Shown here piece by piece: positions 1 to 8,833 of a stretch of DNA of 39,090 nucleotides. Origin of the DNA: UBA5287 sp041672395 (GTDB taxonomy: Bacteria > Bacteroidota > Bacteroidia > Bacteroidales > Dysgonomonadaceae); contig JBAYZS010000019.1 in NCBI GenBank assembly GCA_041672395.1, positions 1-39,090 of the forward strand, given 5' to 3'. A model generated the notes under the pieces. The model worked only from the letters and a program-made list of their open reading frames with translations. It searched no databases and was not told the DNA's origin. Position 1 is the first letter of the stretch. Each line of letters starts with the position of its first letter. Made by a program: the position numbers and the translations under genes.

Positions 1-2
1 TA

Positions 3-785
3 ATTGAACATCCTGAAATAAGACACGGTAAAATTCGTTTAGGTTTTACGCCCGACGAAGAAATTGGTCGCGGACCCGATAAGTTTGATGTTCATAAGTT
101 TGGCGCTGAATGGGGTTATACAATGGATGGAGGTGAGTTGGGAGAATTGGAATATGAAAATTTCAATGCAGCTTCGGCCAAAATATCTATTAAAGGACGA
201 AATGTTCATCCGGGATATGCAAAAAATAAGATGATTAACTCATTACATATAGCTAATGAACTCGTAGGTATGGTGCCTTCGGAGGAACGTCCTGAAACAA
301 CAGAGGGTTACGAGGGTTTTTATCACCTGACCTCATTAAATGGAACAGTTGATGAAGCAGCTCTTTCATATATCATTCGTGATCACGACCGCAATAAGTT
401 TGAAAAGAGAAAAGAATTGATCAGAGGCTATGTGAACATTCTAAATCAAAAATATGATAATCGTATAACGCTGGAAATAAAAGACCAGTATTATAATATG
501 CGCGAAAAAGTAGAACCCGTTAAGCATGTCATTGATTTCGCGTTTCGTGCCATTGAGGCAGTTGGTGTAACGCCAAAGGTTCAGCCAATTAGAGGAGGGA
601 CAGATGGTGCTAGACTATCATTTATGGGATTACCTTGTCCAAATATCTTTGCGGGTGGGCTAAATTTCCACAGTAGAAATGAATTTTTGCCTATCAATTC
701 ACTGATAAAGGCTTCAGAAGTGATTGTAAAGATTGCTCAATTAGTTGAGCAAGAATCTACTTCCAGCACTTCATTTGATTTATAA
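3..785 (+). CDS. pepT: Peptidase T (tripeptide aminopeptidase), 3' part
   Basis: An M20-family zinc aminopeptidase that releases the N-terminal residue of tripeptides in the cytosol. The frame is open from the first bases of the window, so the 5' part lies outside; about 260 C-terminal residues are present, against about 408 in the E. coli enzyme. Visible signatures are TPDEEIGRG, which carries the catalytic general-base Glu, YTMDGG with a zinc-ligand Asp, and near the end FAGGLNFHSRNE with the last zinc-ligand His. The first internal ATG (123) lies inside the YTMDGG motif and is not a start. The stop is 34 bases before gcvT; a pepT-gcvT pair is also known from other Bacteroidales. Identification is secure. 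Confidence 0.95.
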   Translation: MEHPEIRHGKIRLGFTPDEEIGRGPDKFDVHKFGAEWGYTMDGGELGELEYENFNAASAKISIKGRNVHPGYAKNKMINSLHIANELVGMVPSEERPETTEGYEGFYHLTSLNGTVDEAALSYIIRDHDRNKFEKRKELIRGYVNILNQKYDNRITLEIKDQYYNMREKVEPVKHVIDFAFRAIEAVGVTPKVQPIRGGTDGARLSFMGLPCPNIFAGGLNFHSRNEFLPINSLIKASEVIVKIAQLVEQESTSSTSFDL

Positions 786-819
786 TAATATAATATACAC
801 TTGTAATTCAATTAATAAT

Positions 820-1905
820 ATGAAAAAGACTCCATTTACCGACTTGCATATTTCTCTGGGTGCAAAAATGCATGAGTTTGCAGGTTACAACATGCCAATC
901 GAATATTCAGGAATTATTGACGAACATCACACTGTAGTTGATTCAGTAGGTGTTTTCGATGTTTCGCACATGGGTGAGTTCTGGGTGAAAGGTCCCAAAG
1001 CGCTTGAATTTTTGCAAAAAGTAGGTAGTAATGATGCGTCTGTTCTTACTTTGGGCAAAGCACAATACACATGTTTTGTAAATGAACAAGGAGGTATAAT
1101 TGATGATTTTATCGCTTATTATTATGAGGATGAAAAATATTTGTTGGTTGTAAATGCGGCAAATATTGAGAAAGATTGGGATTGGTGCGTAAAACAGAAC
1201 ACAATGGGTGCAGAACTTGAAAATGCATCTGATCATATGGCTCAATTGGCCATTCAGGGACCAAAAGCACAGGAAATGCTGCAAAAGCTGACGGATATTG
1301 ATCTTTCTGCTATTCCTTATTATCATTTCACCACCGGAAAGATTGCCGGAGTGGAAAATGTAATTATTTCAAATACTGGTTACACTGGTGCAGGTGGTTT
1401 TGAGTTGTACTTCTACCCTGAATTCGGAATGACAATATGGGAAAAGATTTTTGAAGCCGGTAAAGAATTCGGCATTAAACCTATTGGTCTTGGTGCGCGT
1501 GATACATTGCGTTTAGAAATGGGTTTTTGTTTATATGGAAATGATTTGAGCGATGAAACAACTCCGTTGGAAGCCGGTTTGGGTTGGATTACCAAATTTG
1601 TTGATAATAAGCCGTTTATAGGTAGAGATGTCCTAGAAAAACAAAAAGCTGAGGGAATAGAACAAAAACTTTGCGGTTTTACTTTGATTGATAGGGGAAT
1701 TCCTCGTCATGGTTACGCAATTGTTAACGAAAAGGATGAACCAATAGGCATAGTGACTTCAGGTACCATGTCACCTGTTCTAAAAGTGGGTGTAGGATTG
1801 GGTTATGTGAAAAAAGAATATGCTAAACAAGGTACGGAGTTTTATATAAAAGTACGCAATAAGAATATAAAAGCTGAAGTAACAAAACTTCCTTTTAGAA
1901 AGTAA
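820..1905 (+). CDS. gcvT: Aminomethyltransferase, glycine cleavage system T protein
   Basis: Transfers the methylene group from aminomethylated lipoyl-H protein to tetrahydrofolate and releases ammonia, in the cytosolic glycine cleavage complex. The ATG at 820 gives 361 residues starting MKKTPFTDLH, matching the usual length of about 364. An in-frame ATG at 745 would overlap pepT and add 25 residues with no similarity to the family, so it was rejected. Family landmarks seen are GAKMHEFAGYNMPIEY near the N-terminus, DVSHMGEF, NAANIEKDW in the folate-binding domain, and the C-terminal barrel with GxVTSGTMSPVL. Genes for the P, H and L proteins are not in the window. A hairpin with a T-run follows directly. 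Confidence 0.96.
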   Translation: MKKTPFTDLHISLGAKMHEFAGYNMPIEYSGIIDEHHTVVDSVGVFDVSHMGEFWVKGPKALEFLQKVGSNDASVLTLGKAQYTCFVNEQGGIIDDFIAYYYEDEKYLLVVNAANIEKDWDWCVKQNTMGAELENASDHMAQLAIQGPKAQEMLQKLTDIDLSAIPYYHFTTGKIAGVENVIISNTGYTGAGGFELYFYPEFGMTIWEKIFEAGKEFGIKPIGLGARDTLRLEMGFCLYGNDLSDETTPLEAGLGWITKFVDNKPFIGRDVLEKQKAEGIEQKLCGFTLIDRGIPRHGYAIVNEKDEPIGIVTSGTMSPVLKVGVGLGYVKKEYAKQGTEFYIKVRNKNIKAEVTKLPFRK

Positions 1906-1921
1906 AATACATTTTATAAAT

Positions 1922-1966
1922 AAAGGAAGAATGCTTCATATTTCTGGAGTCCTCTTCCTTTTTTTT
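1922..1966 (+). terminator. Rho-independent terminator after gcvT
   Basis: Nine-base inverted repeat AAAGGAAGA (1922-1930) and TCTTCCTTT (1953-1961), a 22-base loop, and eight T's at 1959-1966. It sits 16 bases after the gcvT stop. The loop is long, but the stem is perfect and the T-run is well placed. It also covers the upstream ATG (1931) of the next open frame, arguing against that start. Confidence 0.7.
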
Positions 1967-1978
1967 ACACTTGTTTCC

Positions 1979-2977
1979 ATGGCAGATAAACGAAAGCTGG
2001 CACTAAACCTTTTCTTCTTAATTGGGATACTCTCACTTGGGTTGATGATTTGGCAAATAGGGGTCGATGTCATTTGGGAAAATATTAAGAAAATTGGGTG
2101 GCATTTTGGTACGATAATTGGCCTTTGGGGCCTGGTTTATCTTATCAAAGCTTCAGCTTTTCATGTAGTTATTCATGATGGAAGCCCTGAATCTAAAAGA
2201 TTTTCGTACCCACTAACTTTCAAACTTACAGTGAGTGGTTACGCAATAAACTATATCACTCCTTTTGGCCTTTTGGGAGGAGAACCTTATAAGATATTGG
2301 AAATGAAGCCGATATTGGGTATTCAAAAGGCTACGTCCTCTGTATTGCTTTATGCAATGATGCACTTTGTATCGCACTTTATATTCTGGATGATTTCCAT
2401 TCCTCTTCTTCTTTTGATCGCTCCTCATCCTTCGGTTCCGGTATTGATTGTTTTGATTTTGGCAGCAATTGCTTCTATGGCGTTGATATACTGGTCGTTT
2501 ACTGTTTATACAAAAGGGATTGTAAACAAGGCGGTTCGTTTAAGTATTAAATTGCCTTATATTGGAAAACGAATGCGTGCTTACAAATTATCGAATCAGG
2601 AGAAAATTAACCAAATGGACTTTTTGATTGCTGATTTATACAAAAACAGGAAAAAAGATTTCTTTGGCTCACTTACTCTAGAGCTGATTTCCAGATTTAT
2701 CTTGTGTCTGGAAACAGTGGTTCTAATGTATGCAATCAATTCGCCAATAACTTTCGGACAAAGTGTTGTTGTTGAGTCGGTTCAGTCTTTTATTACAAAT
2801 ATCTTATTCTTTATGCCTATGCAACTTGGCTCACGCGAAGGGGGATTTGCCATGGCATATACTATTTTAGGGCTGATAGCGGGACAGGGCGTTTTAGTGA
2901 GCTTATGTTTTCGTATTCGTGAACTTTTCTGGACAATACTTGGCATTTTGCTCATCAAAGTGAAACCAATCAAATGA
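1979..2977 (+). CDS. Flippase-like membrane protein (lysylphosphatidylglycerol synthase TM family, UPF0104)
   Basis: A polytopic inner-membrane protein of about 332 residues with 7-8 hydrophobic segments, resembling the LPG_synthase_TM / TIGR00374 flippase-like family. Members may act on lipid-linked substrates, but most are uncharacterised and no aminoacyl-transferase domain is attached here. The conserved region includes YAINYITPFGLLGGEPYK in the first half and a second-half segment with PMQLGSREGG, both typical of the family. The ATG at 1979 (MADKRKLALN) is chosen because the earlier ATG at 1931 lies in the loop of the gcvT terminator and would add 16 residues translated from terminator sequence. 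It is convergent with the SDR gene, 16 bases away. Confidence 0.8.
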   Translation: MADKRKLALNLFFLIGILSLGLMIWQIGVDVIWENIKKIGWHFGTIIGLWGLVYLIKASAFHVVIHDGSPESKRFSYPLTFKLTVSGYAINYITPFGLLGGEPYKILEMKPILGIQKATSSVLLYAMMHFVSHFIFWMISIPLLLLIAPHPSVPVLIVLILAAIASMALIYWSFTVYTKGIVNKAVRLSIKLPYIGKRMRAYKLSNQEKINQMDFLIADLYKNRKKDFFGSLTLELISRFILCLETVVLMYAINSPITFGQSVVVESVQSFITNILFFMPMQLGSREGGFAMAYTILGLIAGQGVLVSLCFRIRELFWTILGILLIKVKPIK

Positions 2978-2993
2978 TATATAGTTTGTTAGA

Positions 2994-3752
2994 CTATATG
3001 TAAATCATTTTCTTTGTCATTCCTCCATCAACAACAAAATTTTGTCCGGTGATAAAACTGTTCTCTTTGTTAAGTAGAAAAAGAACCATTCGTGCAATGT
3101 CTAATCCGTTTCCAACGCGACCGGCGGGATGCTGGGCATGGTCTTCGGGTGATATCTTTTCTTGAATAGCATTGGATTTCTTTCTTACAGCTGAAACATC
3201 TATCCAACCGGGACTGATGCTGTTTACTCTAACATTGGGACCTAGACTCATGGCCATTGCATGGGTGAGAGCATTGATTCCGCCTTTACTGGCTGAATAG
3301 GACTCGGTGTTGGGCTCCGACTGAAAAGCGCGTGTTGAAGACATGTTCACAATGCTTCCGTGAGTTTCTTTTAGATTTGAAGCTGCGTGTTTGCAACATA
3401 AAAAAGTACCTGTGAGATTGGTACCCAATGCCGTATTCCACTCGTTCAGACTCAATTCTTCCATGGGCTTAAATATCGCGCAAACAGCATTGTTAACAAG
3501 ACCGTAAATGGGTCCGAAATGCTTTACTGCTGCACGAATGCATGATTTTACGCTGACTTCGTTAGAAACATCCGTAACAAAATACTGACAGTACTTGTTG
3601 TTAAATACGTGTTTCAGTTCTTCCATCGCTTCTCCATCTATATCAAAAATGGAAACATTGTATCCGTTTTCGATTAATTGACCCGTTACTATTCGCCCAA
3701 TTCCTTGAGCTCCTCCGGTTACTATTACGTGAGATCGTTCAGCTCTTTTCAT
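2994..3752 (-). CDS. Short-chain dehydrogenase/reductase (SDR)
   Basis: An NAD(P)-dependent oxidoreductase of the classical SDR family, 252 residues, presumably cytosolic; the substrate cannot be told from sequence. Motifs are the cofactor-binding TGGAQGIG (residues 12-19), NNAV in place of the usual NNAG (87-90), catalytic Ser139, and YSASK with Tyr152 and Lys156. The C-terminus has the usual SPGWI and GQNFVVDGG segments. ATG at 3752 (MKRAERSHVIVTGG) fits the family; a start at 3794 would add 14 unrelated residues. An acidic residue at the end of beta-2 (FDIDG, Asp37) favours NAD over NADP, which is inference. It stands alone, convergent with the flippase-like gene. Confidence 0.88.
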   Translation of the reverse strand: MKRAERSHVIVTGGAQGIGRIVTGQLIENGYNVSIFDIDGEAMEELKHVFNNKYCQYFVTDVSNEVSVKSCIRAAVKHFGPIYGLVNNAVCAIFKPMEELSLNEWNTALGTNLTGTFLCCKHAASNLKETHGSIVNMSSTRAFQSEPNTESYSASKGGINALTHAMAMSLGPNVRVNSISPGWIDVSAVRKKSNAIQEKISPEDHAQHPAGRVGNGLDIARMVLFLLNKENSFITGQNFVVDGGMTKKMIYI

Positions 3753-3886
3753 ATCATGACGTTTTATTCTGTTAAAGATACAAATTATTTGCATTATTGA
3801 TGTTTAGACTGACTTTTTATGAATAAAAATATGTGAATGGTTAGAGATAAATGGTAAATCAAATTTATTAATATCAACTTTGTTTG

Positions 3887-3894
3887 TACTTTTG
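3887..3894 (+). promoter_or_regulatory. Candidate -7 box for the GNAT/CDF unit
   Basis: TACTTTTG matches the Bacteroidota TAnnTTTG element, about 50 bases upstream of the ATG at 3945. No TTG is seen at the expected -33 spacing, so the support is moderate. Confidence 0.38.
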
Positions 3895-3944
3895 ATATAG
3901 AAATAAATGGTGTTCCAACTTGATTGAAAAACTGAATTGGTTAA

Positions 3945-4457
3945 ATGGAAAAAAGGAATGATGTGATTAAACTAAGAAAGATGGCGCTAAGTGATGCAAC
4001 TACAATCTGTGACATCTATAATTATTATGTTGAAAATACGGTGGTGACTTTTGAAACTGTCGCTGTTTCTGAATCTGAGATGCAAGAGAGAATCAGAGAA
4101 ATTATTGATTCGGGAAATCCTGCTTTTGTGGTTGAGGTGGATGGAAAAATGGCGGGTTATTGTTATTTGCATATATGGAAAGAGAGAGCTGCTTATACAT
4201 ACTCGAAAGAGGTGTCCATATATTTACATAAGGATATGAGGGGAAAGGGAATAGGCAGTTTTTTATTTGATCATCTTCTAAAGTCGGTTGATTCAAACAG
4301 CACGCATGTTTTAATGGCAATAATCACTGTTCCAAATGAGGTGAGTGTGAAATTACATGAGAAATTTGGATTCAAACAAGTGGGTTATATGAAACAGGTG
4401 GGATGGAAGTTTGGTGAATGGAGGGACGTGGGTTACTGGGAATTAATTATCGACTAA
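3945..4457 (+). CDS. GNAT-family N-acetyltransferase, phosphinothricin acetyltransferase-like
   Basis: 170 residues of a single Gcn5-related acetyltransferase domain that moves acetyl from acetyl-CoA to an amine. The N-terminus (IRKMALSDA-like start, then IYNYYVENTVVTFE) and the end (KFGFKQVGYMKQVGWKFGEW) resemble the Pat/YncA (L-amino acid or phosphinothricin acetyltransferase) branch. The acetyl-CoA loop is present as RGKGIGSFL within motif A. The natural substrate is unknown; Pat-like proteins in genomes often act on methionine sulfoximine or amino acids, so resistance should not be assumed. It is 10 bases upstream of the CDF-like transporter and probably cotranscribed with it. Confidence 0.88.
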   Translation: MEKRNDVIKLRKMALSDATTICDIYNYYVENTVVTFETVAVSESEMQERIREIIDSGNPAFVVEVDGKMAGYCYLHIWKERAAYTYSKEVSIYLHKDMRGKGIGSFLFDHLLKSVDSNSTHVLMAIITVPNEVSVKLHEKFGFKQVGYMKQVGWKFGEWRDVGYWELIID

Positions 4458-4467
4458 CATTATTTAA

Positions 4468-5268
4468 ATGAAAAAATCAATATATCGCATTAGCGAAATG
4501 GATTGTGCAAGTGAAGAAAATTTGATAAGAATGAAATTGCAGGACGATCCAGGAATAGCAAAACTTGAATTTGATTTGTCTGAGCGCACTTTGATGGTCT
4601 TTCACAACGGAAATACAGAAGAAATCACCCAAAAATTAGAGTCCTTGAATTTGGGTGCAAAATTAAAGGAGACAGTATCAGAAGTTGATGCTCCAATCAT
4701 TAATGAATCTGAAGATTCCCGCCAGAGAAAGTTACTTTGGATTGTCTTAGCTGTAAATTTTGGCTTCTTTATAATCGAGATTATTGCAGGATTCTTCTCT
4801 GAATCAATGGGTTTGGTTGCCGACAGTTTGGATATGTTGGCCGATGCGCTGGTTTATGGTATGAGTTTAATGGCTGTGGGAGCTGTTGTGTCACGGAAAA
4901 GGAATGTCGCTCGTTTTAGTGGATATTTGCAAATTTTGCTTGCTGTAATGGGTTTAATTGAAGTTGTGAGGCGATTTATAGGAGTTGAAGTAGTTCCGGA
5001 ATTCAAAACAATAATTGTTATCTCTTTACTTGCTTTAGCTGCCAATTCTTTTTGTTTGTGGATATTACAACGTTCTAAAAGTGGTGATATACACATTCGA
5101 GCAAGCACTATTTGTTCGTCAAATGATGTAATTATAAATATAGGAGTGGTTGTTTCAGGCCTTTTAGTATGGTGGCTCGATAGTGGTATTCCCGATTTAA
5201 TTATAGGAACTTTGGTCTTCATCTTAGTGCTTAGAGGTGCTGTCCGCATTCTTAAATTAGCACAATAA
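4468..5268 (+). CDS. CDF-like cation transporter with N-terminal HMA-like domain
   Basis: 266 residues. Residues 1-70 resemble a heavy-metal-associated (HMA) ferredoxin-like fold, but the usual CxxC is reduced to one cysteine (EMDCASEEN, Cys13). Residues 88-262 hold six hydrophobic segments of the cation diffusion facilitator type. By alignment with YiiP, the metal site would be Asp122 and Asp126 in TM2 (DMLAD) and Cys216 and Asp220 in TM5 (CSSND), so the TM5 His is replaced by Cys. The usual C-terminal cytoplasmic domain is absent. It probably exports a divalent metal, but specificity is unknown. It follows the acetyltransferase gene by 10 bases. 'Cation transporter' is the safest label. Confidence 0.8.
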   Translation: MKKSIYRISEMDCASEENLIRMKLQDDPGIAKLEFDLSERTLMVFHNGNTEEITQKLESLNLGAKLKETVSEVDAPIINESEDSRQRKLLWIVLAVNFGFFIIEIIAGFFSESMGLVADSLDMLADALVYGMSLMAVGAVVSRKRNVARFSGYLQILLAVMGLIEVVRRFIGVEVVPEFKTIIVISLLALAANSFCLWILQRSKSGDIHIRASTICSSNDVIINIGVVVSGLLVWWLDSGIPDLIIGTLVFILVLRGAVRILKLAQ

Positions 5269-5347
5269 AGGGTTTTGTCTTTTGTATTGTTTGCCACTTT
5301 TAACTGTTAAGTTTACACAATTAGATAGTAAAAGCGGTTTTTTATCT

Positions 5348-5355
5348 TATTTTTG
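5348..5355 (+). promoter_or_regulatory. Candidate -7 box for the GHL10-type hydrolase gene
   Basis: TATTTTTG fits TAnnTTTG and lies 29 bases before the ATG at 5385. No clear -33 TTG is seen. Confidence 0.42.
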
Positions 5356-5384
5356 TAACGTTAAAAAAAGAACTATTGAAATTA

Positions 5385-6833
5385 ATGAATAAAGTCTATC
5401 TGTTTGTTGTTGCTTTTTGTTTTGCAGTAACACAACTCTTCGGACAGCAGATTCCCGCAACAGAAGTAAGAGCAGTTTGGTTGACAACTAATTATGGGTT
5501 AGATTGGCCAAAAAACAATACAAGTGTTGAAAGTCAAAAGCGCGAGCTTATTCAGATATTGGATAAATTGCAGCAGTATAATTTTAACACCATATTCTTT
5601 CAGGTGCGTTCGCGCGGAGAAGTGATGTACAAATCGAAGTACGAACCAATGTCGTCTTTAATTGTAGGCAGTCAATCTACCCGTTATACATTTGATCCGC
5701 TGGCATTTGCAATAGACGAAAGTCACAAACGTGGAATTGAATGTCATGCTTGGATGGTTACTTATCCGCTGGGCGGAAATAAACAGGTAAGAAGTTTAGG
5801 TATTAAATCAGTTACAAAAAAAATTCCAGGCATTACTAAACAATATAAGAGTGAATGGTTTTTAGACCCGGGCAATCCAAAAACAGATGATTACTTGCTT
5901 TCTTTGGTAAAAGAGATTGTAGACGGTTATGATGTTGATGGAATTCATTTTGACTATATTAGATATCCTGACTCCGGGAAATTCCCAGATGATGGAATGT
6001 TCAGATTATATGGGAAAGGTAAGTCTAAAGAGCAATGGCGCAGAGATAATATAACAAGGTTTTTAACCAAAGTGAATAGCTGGGTCAGAGATGCAAAGCC
6101 TTGGGTGCAAGTCAGTTGTGCGCCATTGGGACGTTATCGATCTTTGAATGGAACTGGTAGAGGGTGGACGGCTTATGAAACAGTATATCAAGATGTTAAT
6201 AGCTGGATCCAAAATGGTGTTGTTGATGCTATTTATCCAATGATGTACTATGATGATCAACTCTTTTATCCTTATGTTAGTGATTGGAAGAGAATTGCTA
6301 GTGATCGAATTTTTGTACCCGGACTTGGGGCATATCAGATGGTTGAATTGGGATGGTCTAAAACGGATATACTTGATCAGATTAATTATTCACGAATTCA
6401 AGATACCAATGGACAGATTTATTTCAGGGCAGAGAATGTATTGTCTAACACTAAAGGACTTCTTAATTCGATTGAAGAGTTATATAAGTATCCGGCAAAA
6501 CTGCCTGCAATGACTTGGCTGAAAGACACCGTTACCGATGTGCCTTTCGACTTGACAGCGGAGAATGTGGGGGAAGCATTTCAATTGAAATGGGAAATTG
6601 AAAACCCTAAGGAACGCAAAACATATACCGTTTATCGGTCAGAATCTGATAGCATTGACTTAAAGAATGGTGAGAATATTTTAGCGACTGGCTTGCGTAA
6701 TCCGCAATTTATTTATCAACCACCAAAAGATGGAAATGCCTATTATTATTTTATTTCGGCATCGGATTCTTATCATAACGAAAGTGAAATATCTTATCCT
6801 GCGTTTTTCTGGCACTCTGATACGATAAAATAG
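5385..6833 (+). CDS. Secreted glycosyl hydrolase-like protein, GHL10/DUF187 family
   Basis: 482 residues: an N-terminal signal peptide (about 1-21, ending LFGQQ), then a GHL10 (DUF187) TIM-barrel domain (about 27-375), then a fibronectin III-like tail (about 395-480, LTAENVGEAFQLKWEI onward). Family landmarks are EVRAVWLTT, NTIFFQVRSRGE, the DVDGIHFDYIRYPD segment with likely catalytic acidic residues, and AIYPMMYYDD. YngK-type relatives are periplasmic or surface proteins thought to act on bacterial glycans, but the substrate is not established. The ATG at 5385 starts a good signal peptide; an in-frame TTG at 5376 would add three residues. A single gene with its own promoter-like box. Confidence 0.88.
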   Translation: MNKVYLFVVAFCFAVTQLFGQQIPATEVRAVWLTTNYGLDWPKNNTSVESQKRELIQILDKLQQYNFNTIFFQVRSRGEVMYKSKYEPMSSLIVGSQSTRYTFDPLAFAIDESHKRGIECHAWMVTYPLGGNKQVRSLGIKSVTKKIPGITKQYKSEWFLDPGNPKTDDYLLSLVKEIVDGYDVDGIHFDYIRYPDSGKFPDDGMFRLYGKGKSKEQWRRDNITRFLTKVNSWVRDAKPWVQVSCAPLGRYRSLNGTGRGWTAYETVYQDVNSWIQNGVVDAIYPMMYYDDQLFYPYVSDWKRIASDRIFVPGLGAYQMVELGWSKTDILDQINYSRIQDTNGQIYFRAENVLSNTKGLLNSIEELYKYPAKLPAMTWLKDTVTDVPFDLTAENVGEAFQLKWEIENPKERKTYTVYRSESDSIDLKNGENILATGLRNPQFIYQPPKDGNAYYYFISASDSYHNESEISYPAFFWHSDTIK

Positions 6834-6923
6834 ACTATTATTATCATTTAATTTTATCATTGAAGAATGTAATTTATAAGAATATCATACTCTAAACTCA
6901 CAAAAAAACAATATATTTGTGAT

Positions 6924-7430
6924 ATGATTACCAATCAGAAGCTAAGAAAACAGGTTAAGGATGAATTCATGAATTACCTTACGCTGAATAAACATCGTAA
7001 AACTCCGGAACGTTTTGCAATCTTAGACCATATATATTCAACAAAAGGGCATTTCGATATGGACTCTTTGTATAATTCCATGATCGACGCAAATTTCAGG
7101 GTTAGTCGAGCAACTTTATATAATACTATTCAATTATTACTTGATAGTGGATTGGTAGTTAAGCATCAGTTTGGCGACAATACGGCAAAATATGAGCGAA
7201 CTTTTGGTAATGAAAACCATGCTCATCTTATCTGCACTTCTTGCGGACAGGTTTGGGAGACCAAGAATAGTAATATTTTTACACCATCACAGCAGAAAAA
7301 GATTAAAAACTTTTCTATCACATACTATAATATGTATATATATGGATTATGTAGTAAGTGTAATCATGTTAATAAGTTGCAGCAGAAAAAGCTAGATCGG
7401 GAAAATGAATTGAAATTGAGTGTTGAATAA
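6924..7430 (+). CDS. fur: Fur-family transcriptional regulator (Fur/PerR type)
   Basis: 168-residue metal-dependent repressor. The N-terminal winged helix (about 10-90) includes HRKTPERFAIL and RVSRATLYNTIQLLLDSGLV, the latter being the DNA-recognition helix region. The dimerisation domain has the NENHAHLIC metal-binding segment and two structural-zinc pairs, Cys104/Cys107 (CTSC) and Cys143/Cys146 (CSKC). Sequence alone does not separate iron-sensing Fur from peroxide-sensing PerR. The ATG at 6924 is supported because the residues it includes align with the N-terminus of Bacteroides homologues. It sits 32 bases upstream of purA, a pairing common in Bacteroidales, so purA may share its promoter. 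Confidence 0.92.
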   Translation: MITNQKLRKQVKDEFMNYLTLNKHRKTPERFAILDHIYSTKGHFDMDSLYNSMIDANFRVSRATLYNTIQLLLDSGLVVKHQFGDNTAKYERTFGNENHAHLICTSCGQVWETKNSNIFTPSQQKKIKNFSITYYNMYIYGLCSKCNHVNKLQQKKLDRENELKLSVE

Positions 7431-7462
7431 AAAGAAAAGACAGATATAACAGAACCAATAAT

Positions 7463-8734
7463 ATGAAAGTAGACGTAATCTTAGGCCTTCAATGGGGAGA
7501 TGAGGGTAAAGGAAAAATTGTAGATGTATTAACTCCTCAATACAAAGGTGTTGCCAGATTTCAGGGAGGACCAAATGCTGGTCATACTCTCGAATTCGAT
7601 GGACAGAAATATGTCTTGAAATCTATTCCTTCGGGAATTTTTCAGGAAGGCAAATTTAATGTTATTGGCAATGGCGTAGTTTTAGACCCGGCTTTGTTTA
7701 AACTTGAAGTAGAAGCACTTGAAGCATCAGGTCATAAAGTGACTGACAGATTGTATATTTCACGTAAGACTCATTTGATTTTGCCAACGCATCGATTAAT
7801 AGATGCTGCTTCGGAACAATCAAAAGGTGATTCAAAAATTGGTACAACTGGTCGCGGAATCGGACCTGCATACCAGGATAAAGTTGGTAGATATGGTGTT
7901 AGAGTGGGGGATATATTCCACAATTTCGAACAAAAATATCAGACAGCTATTGAGCGTCATAAAGCTATACTGGATAGTTATCATTATCAATACGACTTAC
8001 CCTCTTTGGAAAAAGAGTGGTTTGAGGGGATTGAGAAATTAAAAGAATTCACAATCATTGATAGTGAAATCTTTATCAATGAACAATTGAATGAAGGAAA
8101 TCGCATTCTGGCAGAAGGAGCACAAGGCTCAATGTTGGATGTGGATTTCGGATCATATCCATTTGTAACTTCTTCAAACACAATATGTGCAGGAGCATGC
8201 GTTGGATTGGGAATCGCACCTTCTAAGATTGAAGATGTGTTTGGCGTTTTCAAGGCGTATTGTACTCGAGTTGGCAGCGGTCCATTTCCTTCTGAATTGT
8301 TTGACGAAGATGGTCAACAGATGCGTGATAATGGAAATGAATATGGCTCAGTAACAGGAAGACCTCGTCGTTGTGGATGGATCGATCTTGTAGCTTTGCG
8401 ATATACGATCATGCTAAACGGTGTAACACAGTTGGTTATGATGAAAAGCGATGTGCTTGATACATTTGAAACGATTAAAGCTTGTGTTGCATACGAAATC
8501 GATGGGGACGTAAGAGAAACTATGCCATTCGAATTGGATGAAGACTTAAAGCCTATTTTGGTTGAGTTGCCAGGTTGGAAAATGGATATGTCGAAGATGC
8601 AATCTGAAGACGAGTTCCCAGAGGAATTCAATGCATATCTGTCATTTCTTGAAGAAGAACTTGGGGTTCCTATTAAAATAGTTTCGGTAGGACCTAACAG
8701 AAATCAGACGATAACACGTTATTTGGCACAGTAA
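7463..8734 (+). CDS. purA: Adenylosuccinate synthetase
   Basis: Catalyses the GTP-dependent joining of IMP and aspartate, the first committed step from IMP to AMP. 423 residues, close to the usual 425-430. Visible motifs are the N-terminal GLQWGDEGKGK phosphate loop with the catalytic Asp, GGPNAGHT, TTGRGIGPAYQDK, EGAQGSMLDVDFGSYPFVT, and TRVGSGPFPSE with VTGRPRRCGW. It is cytosolic. It follows the Fur-family gene closely and is probably cotranscribed with it; no separate promoter box was found in the 32-base gap. Confidence 0.98.
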   Translation: MKVDVILGLQWGDEGKGKIVDVLTPQYKGVARFQGGPNAGHTLEFDGQKYVLKSIPSGIFQEGKFNVIGNGVVLDPALFKLEVEALEASGHKVTDRLYISRKTHLILPTHRLIDAASEQSKGDSKIGTTGRGIGPAYQDKVGRYGVRVGDIFHNFEQKYQTAIERHKAILDSYHYQYDLPSLEKEWFEGIEKLKEFTIIDSEIFINEQLNEGNRILAEGAQGSMLDVDFGSYPFVTSSNTICAGACVGLGIAPSKIEDVFGVFKAYCTRVGSGPFPSELFDEDGQQMRDNGNEYGSVTGRPRRCGWIDLVALRYTIMLNGVTQLVMMKSDVLDTFETIKACVAYEIDGDVRETMPFELDEDLKPILVELPGWKMDMSKMQSEDEFPEEFNAYLSFLEEELGVPIKIVSVGPNRNQTITRYLAQ

Positions 8735-8833
8735 TTGCATCATTTAATGTAAACAGAGGAGTACTCATACACTGTAACTCAATGTATTTGTCTTCTTGCT
8801 GTTGATTAAGAAATATATAAAATTAGACAATAT

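Noticed and set aside
745..819. 25-residue N-terminal extension of GcvT
   Set aside because: It overlaps pepT in another frame, lacks similarity to the family, and the ATG at 820 gives the normal length.
943..1326. 127-codon open frame on the minus strand
   Set aside because: Antisense to gcvT and without family similarity.
4854..5297. 147-codon open frame on the minus strand
   Set aside because: Antisense to the CDF-like transporter gene, whose helices and motifs are clear; no recognisable protein features.
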